A stretch of DNA of 64,000 nucleotides, taken from assembly GCA_946536145.1 (NCBI GenBank), contig CAMNEA010000001.1, forward strand, positions 62,001 to 126,000. The letters run 5' to 3'. Shown one piece after another: positions 32,824-41,850 of this stretch. The position numbers and the translations under genes are program-made. Each line of letters begins with the position of its first letter. Position 1 is the first letter of the stretch. The notes beneath the pieces are model-generated. The model saw only the letters and a program-made list of their open reading frames with translations. It had not been told where the DNA came from and searched no databases. The stretch comes from an uncultured Butyrivibrio sp. Its GTDB lineage: Bacteria > Bacillota > Clostridia > Lachnospirales > Lachnospiraceae.

Positions 32824-34776
32824 ATGCCATCTCAATTTTTCGGACTTAATATCGCGGGATCTGGACTTAGGGCAGCCAATGCGGCCTTAAATACCACAGC
32901 AAACAACATATCGAATGCCAATACCAACGGCTACAGCAGGCAGAAGGTAACACAGGCAGCCAGCGAAGCTCTGAGGGTTTTCTCTACCTACGGAAGTGCA
33001 GGTTCCGGTGTTGATACTATCTCGATCGACAGGGTAAGGGACAGCTTTTATGATGTGAAGTACAGGGCAAATGAGACTCTTCTGGGCAACTACAGTCAGA
33101 AGAATTATTACAACGGACTCATAGAAGAGTATCTGGATGATGATGGTACAACGGGATTTTCATCTCTTTTCAACAAGATGCAGTCTTCCCTTGAAGCTGT
33201 AAAGATTGCAGCAGGTACCACAGAGACAAAGACCACCTTTATTTCAGGACTTAAGAGTATTACCGAGTATTTTAACAATACTTATGACAGACTCCAGAGC
33301 GAGCAGTTTGATGTCAATGCAGAAGTCAAGCTCTGTGCTGACAGGATAAGTTCTATCGCCCAGGAGGTTGCAGCCATAAACAAGCAGATCAATATCATTG
33401 AGATGACCGGGACAACGGCCAACGAACTCAGGGATAAAAGAGATCTTCTTGTGGATGAGCTCTCAAAGATAGTTGCTGTTGAAACCAAGGAAGACCCTAT
33501 TGTTGATGAGACACAGCCTGACAGGGATACCGGTGCAACAAGATTTCAGATCTGGGTTGCCGGTGCATATCAGCTGGTGGACACCTATGAGTATAAAAAG
33601 CTGATCGCAGTCTCCAGAGATGACGATGGAGCAACTAACCAGAATGATATCAAGGGACTTGTTGACCTGAAATGGGGCAGCAGCCAGTATAAAGACGGCG
33701 ATAATGTTAAAGAGCTTGCGGATTTTTCGATGGATTCAATGCTTATCGGCGGAGAACTGCAGGGGCTTCTTGCTATAAGAGACGGAAATAATGGAGCATA
33801 TTTTCACGGAAAAACAGAAAGTGACACAAGCACGGAAACAACGGAGACTATAGATGGTGTTGCATACACTGTTGTTACGAAGGGAGGTGTCAAGTCGTAT
33901 TATAACGGCTCCTATTCAAGTAACTATCCCCTTGAGAATCTTGCCAAAGTTACAGTCGAAGTTAAGGTGGATGCCAACTACTTAAAGGACATGGCACAGT
34001 GTGCACTTCCAATTGACGGCTCAATAAGAGTCGGTGCAAAGTACTATAAATATGACAGCTGGGCTTATGACGGAGACTCAACTTATCAATTCACCATGGA
34101 CCTGGAGAGCCTTTCCAGCATCCCTGACAGCGGGACAACCGTCAGCGTTGGCTATGCCAACAGTTATCAGGGTATTCCATATTATATGGAGCAGATGAAC
34201 GAGTGGATCCGCAGATTTTCGGACTCAATGAACCAGATAATGACCACCGGATATACTTCTGATTCACTAGAGGGCGTATATGTCCTGACCGGTGCAATGG
34301 ATATGAACTCAGCAGCGGAGTACAGTTATGAACAGCTGACAACACTTTCTGAGAACAAGGGATATTACACCTTAAGAGGCGGGAACTTTACTGTCAGCTC
34401 CGTTCTCATGGACAATGCCGACAGACTGGCCACCAAGTCCGATGTGACAGAGGGTGAATCGGAGTTTCTGAACATCGAAAGGCTTATGGACGTGATGAAG
34501 AAGAAAAAGATCTTCAGAGGTGCCAGTGCCGGAGAATTCCTCACCAAGGTGCTGGGAGATGTGGCCCTTAATAAGAGCAATTCCCAGACTCTGGAGGAAA
34601 CATATCTTTCCCTTGAGAATACTATAGCCAACCAGAGACTTTCTGATACTGGTGTGGATGAGGACGAGGAGGCTGCAAATCTGGTCAAATTCCAGAATGC
34701 ATATAACCTCTCATCCAAGATGATACAAGTGCTTTCGGAGATCTATGACAGACTTATCCTGCAGACAGGTGTCTGA
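32824..34776 (+). CDS. flgK: FlgK, flagellar hook-associated protein 1 (copy 2)
   Basis: 650 residues. The N-terminus FGLNIAGSGLRAANAALNTTANNISNANTNGYSRQKV and the C-terminus EEAANLVKFQNAYNLSSKMIQVLSEIYDRLI (first parts) are textbook FlgK ends. The middle is longer than in copy 1, with a Thr/Ser- and Tyr-rich region (about residues 330-440). Two FlgK proteins in tandem suggest two junction layers or alternative junctions. The stop is followed by a very stable hairpin at 34825-34857. Confidence 0.92.
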   Translation: MPSQFFGLNIAGSGLRAANAALNTTANNISNANTNGYSRQKVTQAASEALRVFSTYGSAGSGVDTISIDRVRDSFYDVKYRANETLLGNYSQKNYYNGLIEEYLDDDGTTGFSSLFNKMQSSLEAVKIAAGTTETKTTFISGLKSITEYFNNTYDRLQSEQFDVNAEVKLCADRISSIAQEVAAINKQINIIEMTGTTANELRDKRDLLVDELSKIVAVETKEDPIVDETQPDRDTGATRFQIWVAGAYQLVDTYEYKKLIAVSRDDDGATNQNDIKGLVDLKWGSSQYKDGDNVKELADFSMDSMLIGGELQGLLAIRDGNNGAYFHGKTESDTSTETTETIDGVAYTVVTKGGVKSYYNGSYSSNYPLENLAKVTVEVKVDANYLKDMAQCALPIDGSIRVGAKYYKYDSWAYDGDSTYQFTMDLESLSSIPDSGTTVSVGYANSYQGIPYYMEQMNEWIRRFSDSMNQIMTTGYTSDSLEGVYVLTGAMDMNSAAEYSYEQLTTLSENKGYYTLRGGNFTVSSVLMDNADRLATKSDVTEGESEFLNIERLMDVMKKKKIFRGASAGEFLTKVLGDVALNKSNSQTLEETYLSLENTIANQRLSDTGVDEDEEAANLVKFQNAYNLSSKMIQVLSEIYDRLILQTGV

Positions 34777-34824
34777 TCAGGGATCGATGCAAGATAAAAC
34801 AAAACAACCTTATGAAGTGTGTGG

Positions 34825-34857
34825 AACCCCTGCAGATACAAAATATCTGCAGGGGTT
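34825..34857 (+). terminator. Strong hairpin at the end of the flgM-flgN-flgK-flgK unit
   Basis: A perfect 14-bp stem, AACCCCTGCAGATA (34825-34838) with TATCTGCAGGGGTT (34844-34857), has a 5-base loop. CTGCAGGGG occurs a third time at 34861-34869. There is no T-run directly after it, so it may stabilise the 3' end or terminate only weakly. From here to 35154 I see no gene; the DNA is AT-rich. Confidence 0.55.
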
Positions 34858-35154
34858 GATCTGCAGGGGCTCTTGGTTTTACTCTTTACAATTCGAGACT
34901 TCTTGTGTATAGTGTTCAATGTATTTTGATATGATTATTCTTTTGATTCTTATGCTTCTTCTATTCTGAAGCGACAATTTCCTGTTTAGAGATTGTGTAA
35001 ATACTTTAGAGGTTGTCAGTGCTCTAGCTCAATTGCTCCGGATAACCGTGTTTAGTTGTGATATATCGCTTAACGGCATTGAATTACTTAGGGGGAATTA
35101 TCGATTATCGGTGTTACCATGACGGTGCTGAGTGAGCTGGCAAAAAGGGTGGTA

Positions 35155-35476
35155 GGCATCGGAAAAGAGATTTTGGCAAATAATCGATGCCGAAATTGGC
35201 TGTGGATGAAGGGAATGGGCATCGGAAAAGAGATTTTGGCAAATAATCGATGCCGAAATTGGCTGTGGATGAAGGGAATGGGCATCGGAAAAGAGATTTT
35301 GGCAAATAATCGATGCTGAAATAGGCTGTGAATGAAGGGAATGGGCATCGGAAAAGAGGTTATGGCAAACAATTGATGCCCAAAATGGGTAAGAACAAAG
35401 GAAATAGACATCGAAAAAGAATCATATGGTAAAACTCGCTGCTGTTCAGCAAGATCAAAAGGAATATAGGCATCGA
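35155..35476. repeat. 63-bp tandem repeat array, each unit carrying a 7-bp inverted repeat
   Basis: GGCATCG starts at 35155, 35218, 35281 and 35344, exactly 63 bases apart; degenerate copies start at 35407 (GACATCG) and 35469 (GGCATCG). Units 1 and 2 are nearly identical, and later ones decay. In units 1 and 2 GGCATCG pairs with CGATGCC 30 bases on (for example 35155-35161 with 35185-35191), so each unit can form a stem of about 37 bases, followed by 26 bases of linker. The array ends inside the 5' end of the next ORF. Confidence 0.92.
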
Positions 35477-36370
35477 ATAAGCGGATATAAATCAGGAACG
35501 ATGCCGTCAACGCAAACAAACAGGAGGAACAATAGTACGAAAAACAAAAAACAACCAACATTACTTTCGAGAACAGACATTTACTCAGATGCGGAAAGAC
35601 GCCTTTCAGAGCTGGAACAGGTAATTAATGATATAGAGGATTATCTTGCAAAAGCTCCTGAGGGAAAGATTCATATAGTCAAATCGCATGGACGGATTCA
35701 ATATTATTTGAGGAAAAACCCAGGTGATAAAAGTGGCAGATATATGCAAAAGGGTGATCTGGTAAGTATCAGTAGATACCTGCAAAAATCCTATAATGAA
35801 AAAATTCTAAAGCTTCTGAAACAGGAAGCGATAAATCTTGAAAAATTTCTTAAATGTTCTGATAAATATTCAAATGAAATTCCCAAAGTGTATTCGAATA
35901 ATTTCACTGAAGTAAAATCACTTATAAGCCCTATAGATGTTGATGATGGAGACTATGCAAACTGGTGGTTAAAAGAATCTTATGATCGCAAGGAAATAGG
36001 GGATAATGTCCCCTGTTACGAGACTATCAGGAAAGAAAGAGTAAGATCGAAATCCGAGCTGAATATTGCCAATGCGCTGGCAAGATTTGGCGTACCATAT
36101 AAGTATGAGCACCCACTGACGTTGAAAAATGGGATGATAATTTATCCGGATTTTACTGTTTTAAATGTGAAGAGCAGAAAAGAGTTTTATTGGGAACACA
36201 GAGGAATGATGGATGATAGGGAATATGCAAGGCATTCTGTCGCGAGAATTAAGGATTATGCAAGGGATGGAATTTATACAGGAAAAAATCTGATCATAAC
36301 GGAAGAGACGTCCACAAGCCCTCTTGGTACCAATGAAATTGAGGCAGTAATCAAGGCTTTTTTGTGTTAA
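35426..36370 (+). CDS. PD-(D/E)XK-like nuclease-fold protein of unknown function
   Basis: 314 residues if the ATG at 35426 is used; ATG 35501 (289 residues) is an alternative, and neither has a strong ribosome binding site. The first 25 codons lie in the decaying repeat array. The N-terminal half is a basic, helical domain (DAERRLSELEQVINDIEDYLAKAPEG). The C-terminal half carries a candidate nuclease core: Glu211 in RSKSELNIANAL, Asp242 in IIYPDFTV and Glu257 in FYWEHRG, a spacing typical of Vsr/Holliday-type PD-(D/E)XK folds. I do not recognise a named family. It splits flgK from flgL and is a likely acquired cargo gene. Confidence 0.72.
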   Translation: MVKLAAVQQDQKEYRHRISGYKSGTMPSTQTNRRNNSTKNKKQPTLLSRTDIYSDAERRLSELEQVINDIEDYLAKAPEGKIHIVKSHGRIQYYLRKNPGDKSGRYMQKGDLVSISRYLQKSYNEKILKLLKQEAINLEKFLKCSDKYSNEIPKVYSNNFTEVKSLISPIDVDDGDYANWWLKESYDRKEIGDNVPCYETIRKERVRSKSELNIANALARFGVPYKYEHPLTLKNGMIIYPDFTVLNVKSRKEFYWEHRGMMDDREYARHSVARIKDYARDGIYTGKNLIITEETSTSPLGTNEIEAVIKAFLC

Positions 36371-36378
36371 AGAACTGT

Positions 36379-36405
36379 TAAGTAAATCCGGGTTCAGGAC
36401 GATAT
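36379..36405 (+). promoter_or_regulatory. Sigma-28-type promoter of flgL
   Basis: TAAG at 36379-36382, a 15-base spacer and GACGATAT at 36398-36405. The GACGAT form of the -10 box is also found at the flagellin 2 promoter (48616). It lies 9 bases after the nuclease-like gene and 138 bases before flgL, which explains how flgL stays in the regulon although it is cut off from flgK. The leader has a hairpin AATGTGCA/TGCACATT (36482-36502) and a GCAAGGATGC segment at 36430-36439. Confidence 0.72.
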
Positions 36406-36542
36406 AAGAGATGAAAAGTCTGATATTCTGCAAGGATGCGCTTATTTGGGACATGGAAAGTCTGACAATGTTCACTGCAGTAATGTGCAATTCATGCACA
36501 TTTCGGGAACAGGATTCATGTTTTTGGTTTCGGAGGATTATT

Positions 36543-38606
36543 ATGCGCATCACCAATAAGATCATGCAGAACAATTCACTTTACAATATTAATAATAACA
36601 AAATTGCTGAGGACACCCTGAACACCATGATGTCCACCGGAAAGAAGATAACGCGTCCATCAGAAGACCCGGTCATCGCAATAAGGGCGCTGCGACTTAG
36701 GAGCAACGTAGTGCAGCTGTCCCAGTACTATGAGAAGAATGCCAAGGATGCTGAGAGCTGGCTGAATGTTACAGCTGATGCACTTTCAACGGTGACAGCT
36801 GTTTTGACGGACTGTGTCAAACAGGCAACTAAGGGCGCCAATAAGGATCTGACACTGGATGATCTTGATACGATAGTCACACAGATAGATTCCCTGGCAA
36901 AAGAGTATTACGCAACAGGAAACGTGGATTTTGCTGGAAGATATGTGTTCACCGGCTACAGGACAGAGACACCTCTTTCCTTTGATAAGGCTACGTCGGC
37001 AGATTATAAGGCTATAATGGACGAGTTCAACGCAGGTGATATAGGTGAATCCAACAGGGTAAACGGCAGATACATGCTGGATGAAGGCGTTGCAACGTTA
37101 GAGAGTGATATACAGGAAAAGAATGTCGGAAGACTTAGGCTGTCATATAAAAAATTAAATTATATAGAAGATCAGCTTGAATCTACTCCTTCCATAATGT
37201 ACAGGGAGGCATTTAAGCAGCCTGCCACCAGTACTGTCACAAGTACTATAGAAACCGTAAATCTGACATATCAGACCCCGGACGGAACAACACGCTACGC
37301 AGCTGTTCCTACAAACGGGTATGGGATAGTCAGCGATGGAATAAGCTATACCTCTACTAAGAACTCGGATGGAAGTTACACGGTAAGCGCAACTAACTCC
37401 AACACAAGTCCGGCAGAAAGTTATACTATGCAAATAACAAAAGAAGGAGTGTACGACAAGACCAGCAGTTCTCCACAGCTGGATGTGGTTTCAAGTGTTG
37501 AGGACAGAGCAGAATCAAAGATCACTTTTACAACCGATACAGGGCAGGAGACCATAAGCATTCCGGTGCTTCCCGCCATTGATCAGTCCTACGAAATGAC
37601 AGTCGGTTCAACAGGTTTCATTGCCAGGATCAACAGCGATGGCACCGTTACAATGGAACGCGAAATGTCTACTCCTCATAATACAGACGGCACAAAAAGC
37701 CGGGAAGTAATAAATGTCACATCAAATGGCAGCATTCATTCCTCCTATTATGAATCTTATTTGGATATAAAGGCAGAAAACATAATATATACAACAACAT
37801 CCGAAAAGGATAAGGATAAAGCGTATGAAACCATTGCTGCTGATGATACGGATCAGGCACTTGTGTATTTAAATGCAGCCACCGGCGAGATCCTGATGAA
37901 CGACTATCTCAAGAACAAACTCTCAAGCCTTCCTGACATCATCAATGCGAAGTCAATCGGCGTGGATTACGCAAAAAAAGAGTGGGACAAAGGCGATATC
38001 AAGCCTGAACATCTCTTTTCCTGCACATATACTGATGCAAATGGAAATGAGATCCTGTATAACAAGGGAACAGCACCCCATGACATAGCCTATGATGTGG
38101 GATTTGCCCAATCAGTGGTGGTAAACACCACAGCGGATGCAGCCTTCACACCAAATGTTAAAAGAGATGCAGAAGACCTTAGCAATATGCTCAGCGAGAT
38201 CAAAAAGGTCAATACGACATTAAAGACCCTGAAGAATGAGCTCAGCGCAGCTTCAGATGCCGATAAGCCTGAGATAGAGAACAAAATAGCTGCCGCCCAG
38301 AAGGCCTACGACTATATGAGGGAGGAAATCCAGAAGGAATTTGAGCACAAGATCACTTCCGTGCAGAAGGCACTGGATGTGGCCAATATAGCGGTGACGG
38401 ATAACGGCACCAGGTCAAAAAGACTTGATCTTATTTCGGACAGGCTCATGACCCAGACAACAACCTTCAAGACGCTGCAGTCAGAGAATGAGGACATAGA
38501 TCTTGCAGAAGCTGCCACCAAGCTGACCACGGCCCAGGTGACTTACGAAGCAAGCCTTATGGCAACCGGCAAGATCAGCAATACATCATTACTGAATTAT
38601 CTCTGA
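36543..38606 (+). CDS. flgL: FlgL, flagellar hook-associated protein 3, with a large central insertion
   Basis: 687 residues from ATG 36543, directly after CGGAGGATTATT; the frame runs upstream to 36411 without a site. The N-terminus MRITNKIMQNNSLYNINNNK...STGKKITRPSEDP is the FlgL/flagellin-like D0/D1 start, and the C-terminus LAEAATKLTTAQVTYEASLMATGKI (first part) is the matching end. Usual FlgL length is about 300, so about 350 extra residues, roughly 190-560, form a Thr/Ser-rich, beta-type region (for example around the YTSTKNSDGSYTVSATNS stretch). This would project from the junction surface and could be a glycan or adhesion platform (inference). Confidence 0.9.
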   Translation: MRITNKIMQNNSLYNINNNKIAEDTLNTMMSTGKKITRPSEDPVIAIRALRLRSNVVQLSQYYEKNAKDAESWLNVTADALSTVTAVLTDCVKQATKGANKDLTLDDLDTIVTQIDSLAKEYYATGNVDFAGRYVFTGYRTETPLSFDKATSADYKAIMDEFNAGDIGESNRVNGRYMLDEGVATLESDIQEKNVGRLRLSYKKLNYIEDQLESTPSIMYREAFKQPATSTVTSTIETVNLTYQTPDGTTRYAAVPTNGYGIVSDGISYTSTKNSDGSYTVSATNSNTSPAESYTMQITKEGVYDKTSSSPQLDVVSSVEDRAESKITFTTDTGQETISIPVLPAIDQSYEMTVGSTGFIARINSDGTVTMEREMSTPHNTDGTKSREVINVTSNGSIHSSYYESYLDIKAENIIYTTTSEKDKDKAYETIAADDTDQALVYLNAATGEILMNDYLKNKLSSLPDIINAKSIGVDYAKKEWDKGDIKPEHLFSCTYTDANGNEILYNKGTAPHDIAYDVGFAQSVVVNTTADAAFTPNVKRDAEDLSNMLSEIKKVNTTLKTLKNELSAASDADKPEIENKIAAAQKAYDYMREEIQKEFEHKITSVQKALDVANIAVTDNGTRSKRLDLISDRLMTQTTTFKTLQSENEDIDLAEAATKLTTAQVTYEASLMATGKISNTSLLNYL

Positions 38607-38660
38607 TCATGTAATCATCAGATTGTGTATAAAATAGTGGAATTTGTACGAAATAGCGTA

Positions 38661-38666
38661 TATAAT
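38661..38666 (+). promoter_or_regulatory. Candidate -10 box upstream of fliW
   Basis: TATAAT at 38661-38666 lies 60 bases before fliW. No good -35 box is seen (TGGAAT at 17 bases). Read-through from the flgL promoter is also possible. Confidence 0.3.
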
Positions 38667-38726
38667 TAATGCTGCGGGATAATCTGCATATTTAGCGTAC
38701 ACCAACACATTTACGGAGGTTACAGC

Positions 38727-39188
38727 ATGAAATTAACAACAAGAGTATTTGGCGAAGTAGAAATTGATGATAGCAAGATTATTAATTTCCCTAATGGGAT
38801 TATCGGATTCCCCGATCTTAAGAGATTTACCCTGATGCACGATGAAGAGGATGACTCAGCTTCCATACAGTGGCTTCAGTCAATCGAAGAGCCCGGATTT
38901 GCAATGCCGGTCATCGATCCTCTGATGGTCTGCCCCGATTACAGCCCCGAAATTGACAAGGCGACAATTGCAGATATAGGAGAACTCAAGGATGAAGATA
39001 TTCTTGTTCTTGTAACTGTGACAGTTCCCCATGATCTGACCAAGATGACTGTCAACCTGATGGGACCTTTTGTTATCAATGTGGCAGAGCTTAAGGGTGT
39101 TCAGTCCATCGTCGAGAATGATGATTACCCTGTTAAGTTCCCTATATATGACATTCTTAAGAAGAACAAGGACGCTAAGGAGGGCTGA
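38727..39188 (+). CDS. fliW: FliW, flagellar assembly factor and CsrA antagonist
   Basis: 153 residues behind CGGAGG. FGEVEIDDSKIINFPNGIIGFPDLKRFTL is the family opening (first part), and a beta-barrel pattern continues to NDDYPVKFPIYDILKK. In Bacillus subtilis FliW binds either flagellin or CsrA; when flagellin is exported, FliW is free to remove CsrA from the flagellin mRNA. The csrA gene follows after 2 bases, as expected for this partner switch. Confidence 0.96.
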   Translation: MKLTTRVFGEVEIDDSKIINFPNGIIGFPDLKRFTLMHDEEDDSASIQWLQSIEEPGFAMPVIDPLMVCPDYSPEIDKATIADIGELKDEDILVLVTVTVPHDLTKMTVNLMGPFVINVAELKGVQSIVENDDYPVKFPIYDILKKNKDAKEG

Positions 39189-39190
39189 AT

Positions 39191-39406
39191 ATGCTGGCAT
39201 TATCAAGAAGAAAGAACGAGGCCATTGTCATCAATAACAACATTGAGATAACGGTCCTTGACATAAGGGGCGACCAGATCAAACTCGGCATCTCTGCCCC
39301 CAAGGAGATCCCGATACACAGGAAAGAAGTGTATATCCAGATCCAGAATGAGAACAAGCAGGCTACAGACGTGGCCGGAGTTGAGGCTCTCAAGAAGCTG
39401 CTGTGA
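39191..39406 (+). CDS. csrA: CsrA, carbon storage/flagellin translation regulator
   Basis: 71 residues, MLALSRRKNEAIVINNNIEITVLDIRGDQIKLGISAPKEIPIHRKEVY being the full CsrA core (first part shown: MLALSRRKNEAIVINNN). As a dimer it binds GGA motifs in hairpin loops of mRNA and blocks the ribosome binding site. Candidate targets with such motifs are the two flagellin leaders at 47586-47665 and 48692-48725. It is co-transcribed with fliW and is followed by a terminator. Confidence 0.97.
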   Translation: MLALSRRKNEAIVINNNIEITVLDIRGDQIKLGISAPKEIPIHRKEVYIQIQNENKQATDVAGVEALKKLL

Positions 39407-39451
39407 TAGAGATTTAGTTTTATGGACGTCTCTTAAATAAACAAAAAACTG

Positions 39452-39485
39452 AAGGTGCTCCGCGAAATGTGGGGCGCCTTTTTTG
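39452..39485 (+). terminator. Rho-independent terminator after csrA
   Basis: AAGGTGCTCC (39452-39461) and GGGGCGCCTT (39471-39480) form a 10-bp stem with two G-U pairs, followed by six T in all (including the stem end) and TTTTG. Confidence 0.85.
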
Positions 39486-39514
39486 TCTCGACTGTCTCTG
39501 GGGAGATTGAATAT

Positions 39515-39558
39515 TTAACTCGTATTAACTCATGGACATGTGGGTTAATATGAGTTAA
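39515..39558. promoter_or_regulatory. 15-bp inverted repeat upstream of the ATPase gene
   Basis: TTAACTCGTATTAAC (39515-39529) and GTTAATATGAGTTAA (39544-39558) are reverse complements except for one G-T pair, with a 14-base loop that itself holds CATGGACATG. The repeat lies between the csrA terminator and the ATPase gene, 28 bases before its start. It is a candidate operator or end signal of an inserted module. Confidence 0.6.
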
Positions 39559-39586
39559 AATTTTATTGAGACATATAGGTCGTATT

Positions 39587-41416
39587 ATGGTGAGTGATAT
39601 GGATAGAAAAGCACAGGAATTGCAGAGGCAGATTGATGGTCTCCCAAAGGGTGGAGTTACAAAAAAGAAGATTAACAATAAATACTATCATTATCATCAG
39701 TGGAAGGACTCCGATGGAAAAAGACATTACGATATCCTGACTGAGACTGAGGCTGATAGTATGAAAGAAGAAATAGAGAGGCGCAAAGAGCTTGAGAAGA
39801 GATTGAAAGCATACCTGGCAGAACTCAAAAAGCATGAGCCGTTGTTGTTTCGACCGGAACAGGAACCTGAGCTTAATGCAAATGCGCTATTGGGAGAAAG
39901 TCTTTCGAGAATGGTATCAGTGGCAGAAGGCTTTGAGAAGCGTGACTGTTTTGAAACTATCAGAAGATATCTTTTTGGCGATATAGAAGACAGAGTATGC
40001 ATTATATACGGACTTCGCAGAACAGGTAAGACAACGCTTATAAGACAGCTGATCCTTGATATGGAGGGTGAGGATTTTCTAAGGACCGCATACATTAAGG
40101 CCACTCAGGCAGATACCATGGCTGATATCAACAAAGACCTTAAGACACTGCGCAGATACGGCTACAAGTATGTTTTTATAGATGAGGTTACTCTTGTGAG
40201 TGATTTTATTGATTCGGCGTCTCTTTTCTCAGATGTTTATGCTGCGGGCGGCATGAAAATTGTCCTCTCGGGTACAGATTCTCTCGGGTTCTATCTTACA
40301 TCCAATGAAGAACTCTACGACAGAGCGCTTATGGTGCATACGACCTTCATTCCTTTCAGGGAGCATGCAAGGCTTCTTGGCGTGGTCAGTGTGGATGAAT
40401 ATATCAGGTATGGTGGGACGCTGAAGGCGGGTGAGCTTGGGTTTGAAAAAGAAGAAGTCAATGATGAGGGGGCTTCTTTCAGGGATGATGAGACTGCACG
40501 TCGGTATATTGACACAGCAATCTGTAAAAATATACAGCATTCTCTGGCACTTTACCAGGAAGGCGGACATTTCAGGCATCTTAAGAAACTCTATGAGGCA
40601 GATGAGCTTACCAGTGCCATTAACAGAATAATACAGGACATGAATCATGAGTTCACAAAAGAAGTGATCCTGAAAAGGTTTATTTCCAGGGATTTAAGGT
40701 CCGCTGCCCAGATGCTGCGTTCTTCACCGGACGAGGAAAAAAGAACGGATGCTCTGGATGAACTGGATGTTTCGGATGTCATCGCAAGGCTAAAAAAGAT
40801 CCTTGGAATACTGGAAAAAGAGAAGCTCAAAGAGCCGGTTTCGCAATCTGCAGCTGATGAAATCAGGGAGTATCTAAAAGATCTTGACCTGATAGATTTT
40901 GCGGACATCGAATCAACTATGGAAGCGGAGGAGGATTTGGCCGGACGTGTGATCTTCACCCAGCCGGGTATGAGATACTGTCAGGCACAGGCTCTTGTCT
41001 ATTCCCTGATGCGCTTTGCTGAGTTCAAACAGCTAAGTGAGAGGGAGAAGCTTCTTATTGAGCGCAGGATTCTTGAAGATGTTCGGGGGATAATGCTGGA
41101 GGACATTGTATTTCTGGAGACAAAAAAAGTGCTGCCAAGGACTAAGCGTGTGTTCAAGCTTTTGTTTGATGTTGGAGAGTTTGACATGGTCATATACGAT
41201 ACCCGGACGGATACCTGTGAGGTGTATGAGATAAAGCACAGCGCAAAGGCAGATGCCCGGCAATTGAAGCATCTTATCAGTAAAGAACACTGTGACAGTA
41301 CGGAAAAGAGATTCGGAAAGATAACAGGAAGGTATGTTTTGTATAATGGAGATACAGGGCTTGTCCTGGAAGGATGTGAATATATCAATGTTGCAGACTA
41401 TCTTAGAGGACTGTAA
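39587..41416 (+). CDS. AAA ATPase (AAA_14-like) with C-terminal PD-(D/E)XK-type domain
   Basis: 609 residues from ATG 39587; ATG 39599 (behind GGTGAG) is an alternative. The first 90 residues are basic and then coiled-coil (QRQIDGLPKGGVTKKK, MKEEIERRKELEKRLKAYL). The ATPase core has Walker A YGLRRTGKTTL (Lys148) and Walker B YVFIDEVTLV, then LSGTDSLGFYL as sensor. The C-terminal 100 residues have FDMVIYDTRTDTCEVYEIKHSA (first part), an Asp...Glu-x-Lys nuclease-like core (D, EIKHS). Such ATPases occur next to toxin-antitoxin and defence genes, but their role is not settled. It lies in a three-gene insertion inside the flagellar region. Confidence 0.8.
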   Translation: MVSDMDRKAQELQRQIDGLPKGGVTKKKINNKYYHYHQWKDSDGKRHYDILTETEADSMKEEIERRKELEKRLKAYLAELKKHEPLLFRPEQEPELNANALLGESLSRMVSVAEGFEKRDCFETIRRYLFGDIEDRVCIIYGLRRTGKTTLIRQLILDMEGEDFLRTAYIKATQADTMADINKDLKTLRRYGYKYVFIDEVTLVSDFIDSASLFSDVYAAGGMKIVLSGTDSLGFYLTSNEELYDRALMVHTTFIPFREHARLLGVVSVDEYIRYGGTLKAGELGFEKEEVNDEGASFRDDETARRYIDTAICKNIQHSLALYQEGGHFRHLKKLYEADELTSAINRIIQDMNHEFTKEVILKRFISRDLRSAAQMLRSSPDEEKRTDALDELDVSDVIARLKKILGILEKEKLKEPVSQSAADEIREYLKDLDLIDFADIESTMEAEEDLAGRVIFTQPGMRYCQAQALVYSLMRFAEFKQLSEREKLLIERRILEDVRGIMLEDIVFLETKKVLPRTKRVFKLLFDVGEFDMVIYDTRTDTCEVYEIKHSAKADARQLKHLISKEHCDSTEKRFGKITGRYVLYNGDTGLVLEGCEYINVADYLRGL

Positions 41417-41505
41417 GTGATGTTGTAAGTGGTGTTGTAAGTGGCACATGAGGGACTTTGCCTGGGATTATACAGCGTGTTAGAATTAAATAGGGAGGGA
41501 ATCCG

Positions 41506-41811
41506 ATGACAAGCGAGAGATGGAATAAACTTGATATTAAGGAACAGCTTTCAAATGTGGATGGTGAAGTCAGGCGTATGGTGAGAGCCAGGAATAATTA
41601 CAGAAAAGGTGTTGCCAGGGAAGATTACACTGAATCATATCTCAACAAGATTAAGGAGCTTATTAGACTTACCTGTCTGGATCCAAAGAATGCCAGGAGA
41701 AAAGACGAGCTTTTAGCTGAAGAGAATGAGATAGGTCGCTGGCTCAACGGAGAAGTTGATGATGACTATATTCTCAGATACTGGGCACAGTATACAGATG
41801 CAATAAGCTGA
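41506..41811 (+). CDS. 101-residue protein of unknown function, partner of the HipA-like kinase
   Basis: ATG start behind AGGGAGGG. The protein is charged and helical (KEQLSNVDGEVRRMVRARNNYRKGVAREDYTESYL...), without an obvious DNA-binding helix-turn-helix. It ends 39 bases before the HipA-like gene. It could be a regulator or antitoxin-like partner by position only; I do not recognise the family. Confidence 0.6.
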   Translation: MTSERWNKLDIKEQLSNVDGEVRRMVRARNNYRKGVAREDYTESYLNKIKELIRLTCLDPKNARRKDELLAEENEIGRWLNGEVDDDYILRYWAQYTDAIS

Positions 41812-41850
41812 GCTAAAAGTGCTATTGCGCTGTTCAATAGGGAAAACGAA

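Noticed and set aside
35119..35319. A 66-codon plus-strand ORF and a 157-codon minus-strand ORF across the repeat array.
   Set aside because: Both follow from a 63-base (21-codon) period that keeps frame. Neither has a ribosome binding site, and the peptide repeats only mirror the DNA repeat.
35155..35476. The 37-base stem plus 26-base linker pattern looks like a CRISPR array.
   Set aside because: The linkers are as similar to each other as the stems are, and the whole 63-base unit repeats; spacers would be unique. No cas genes are nearby.
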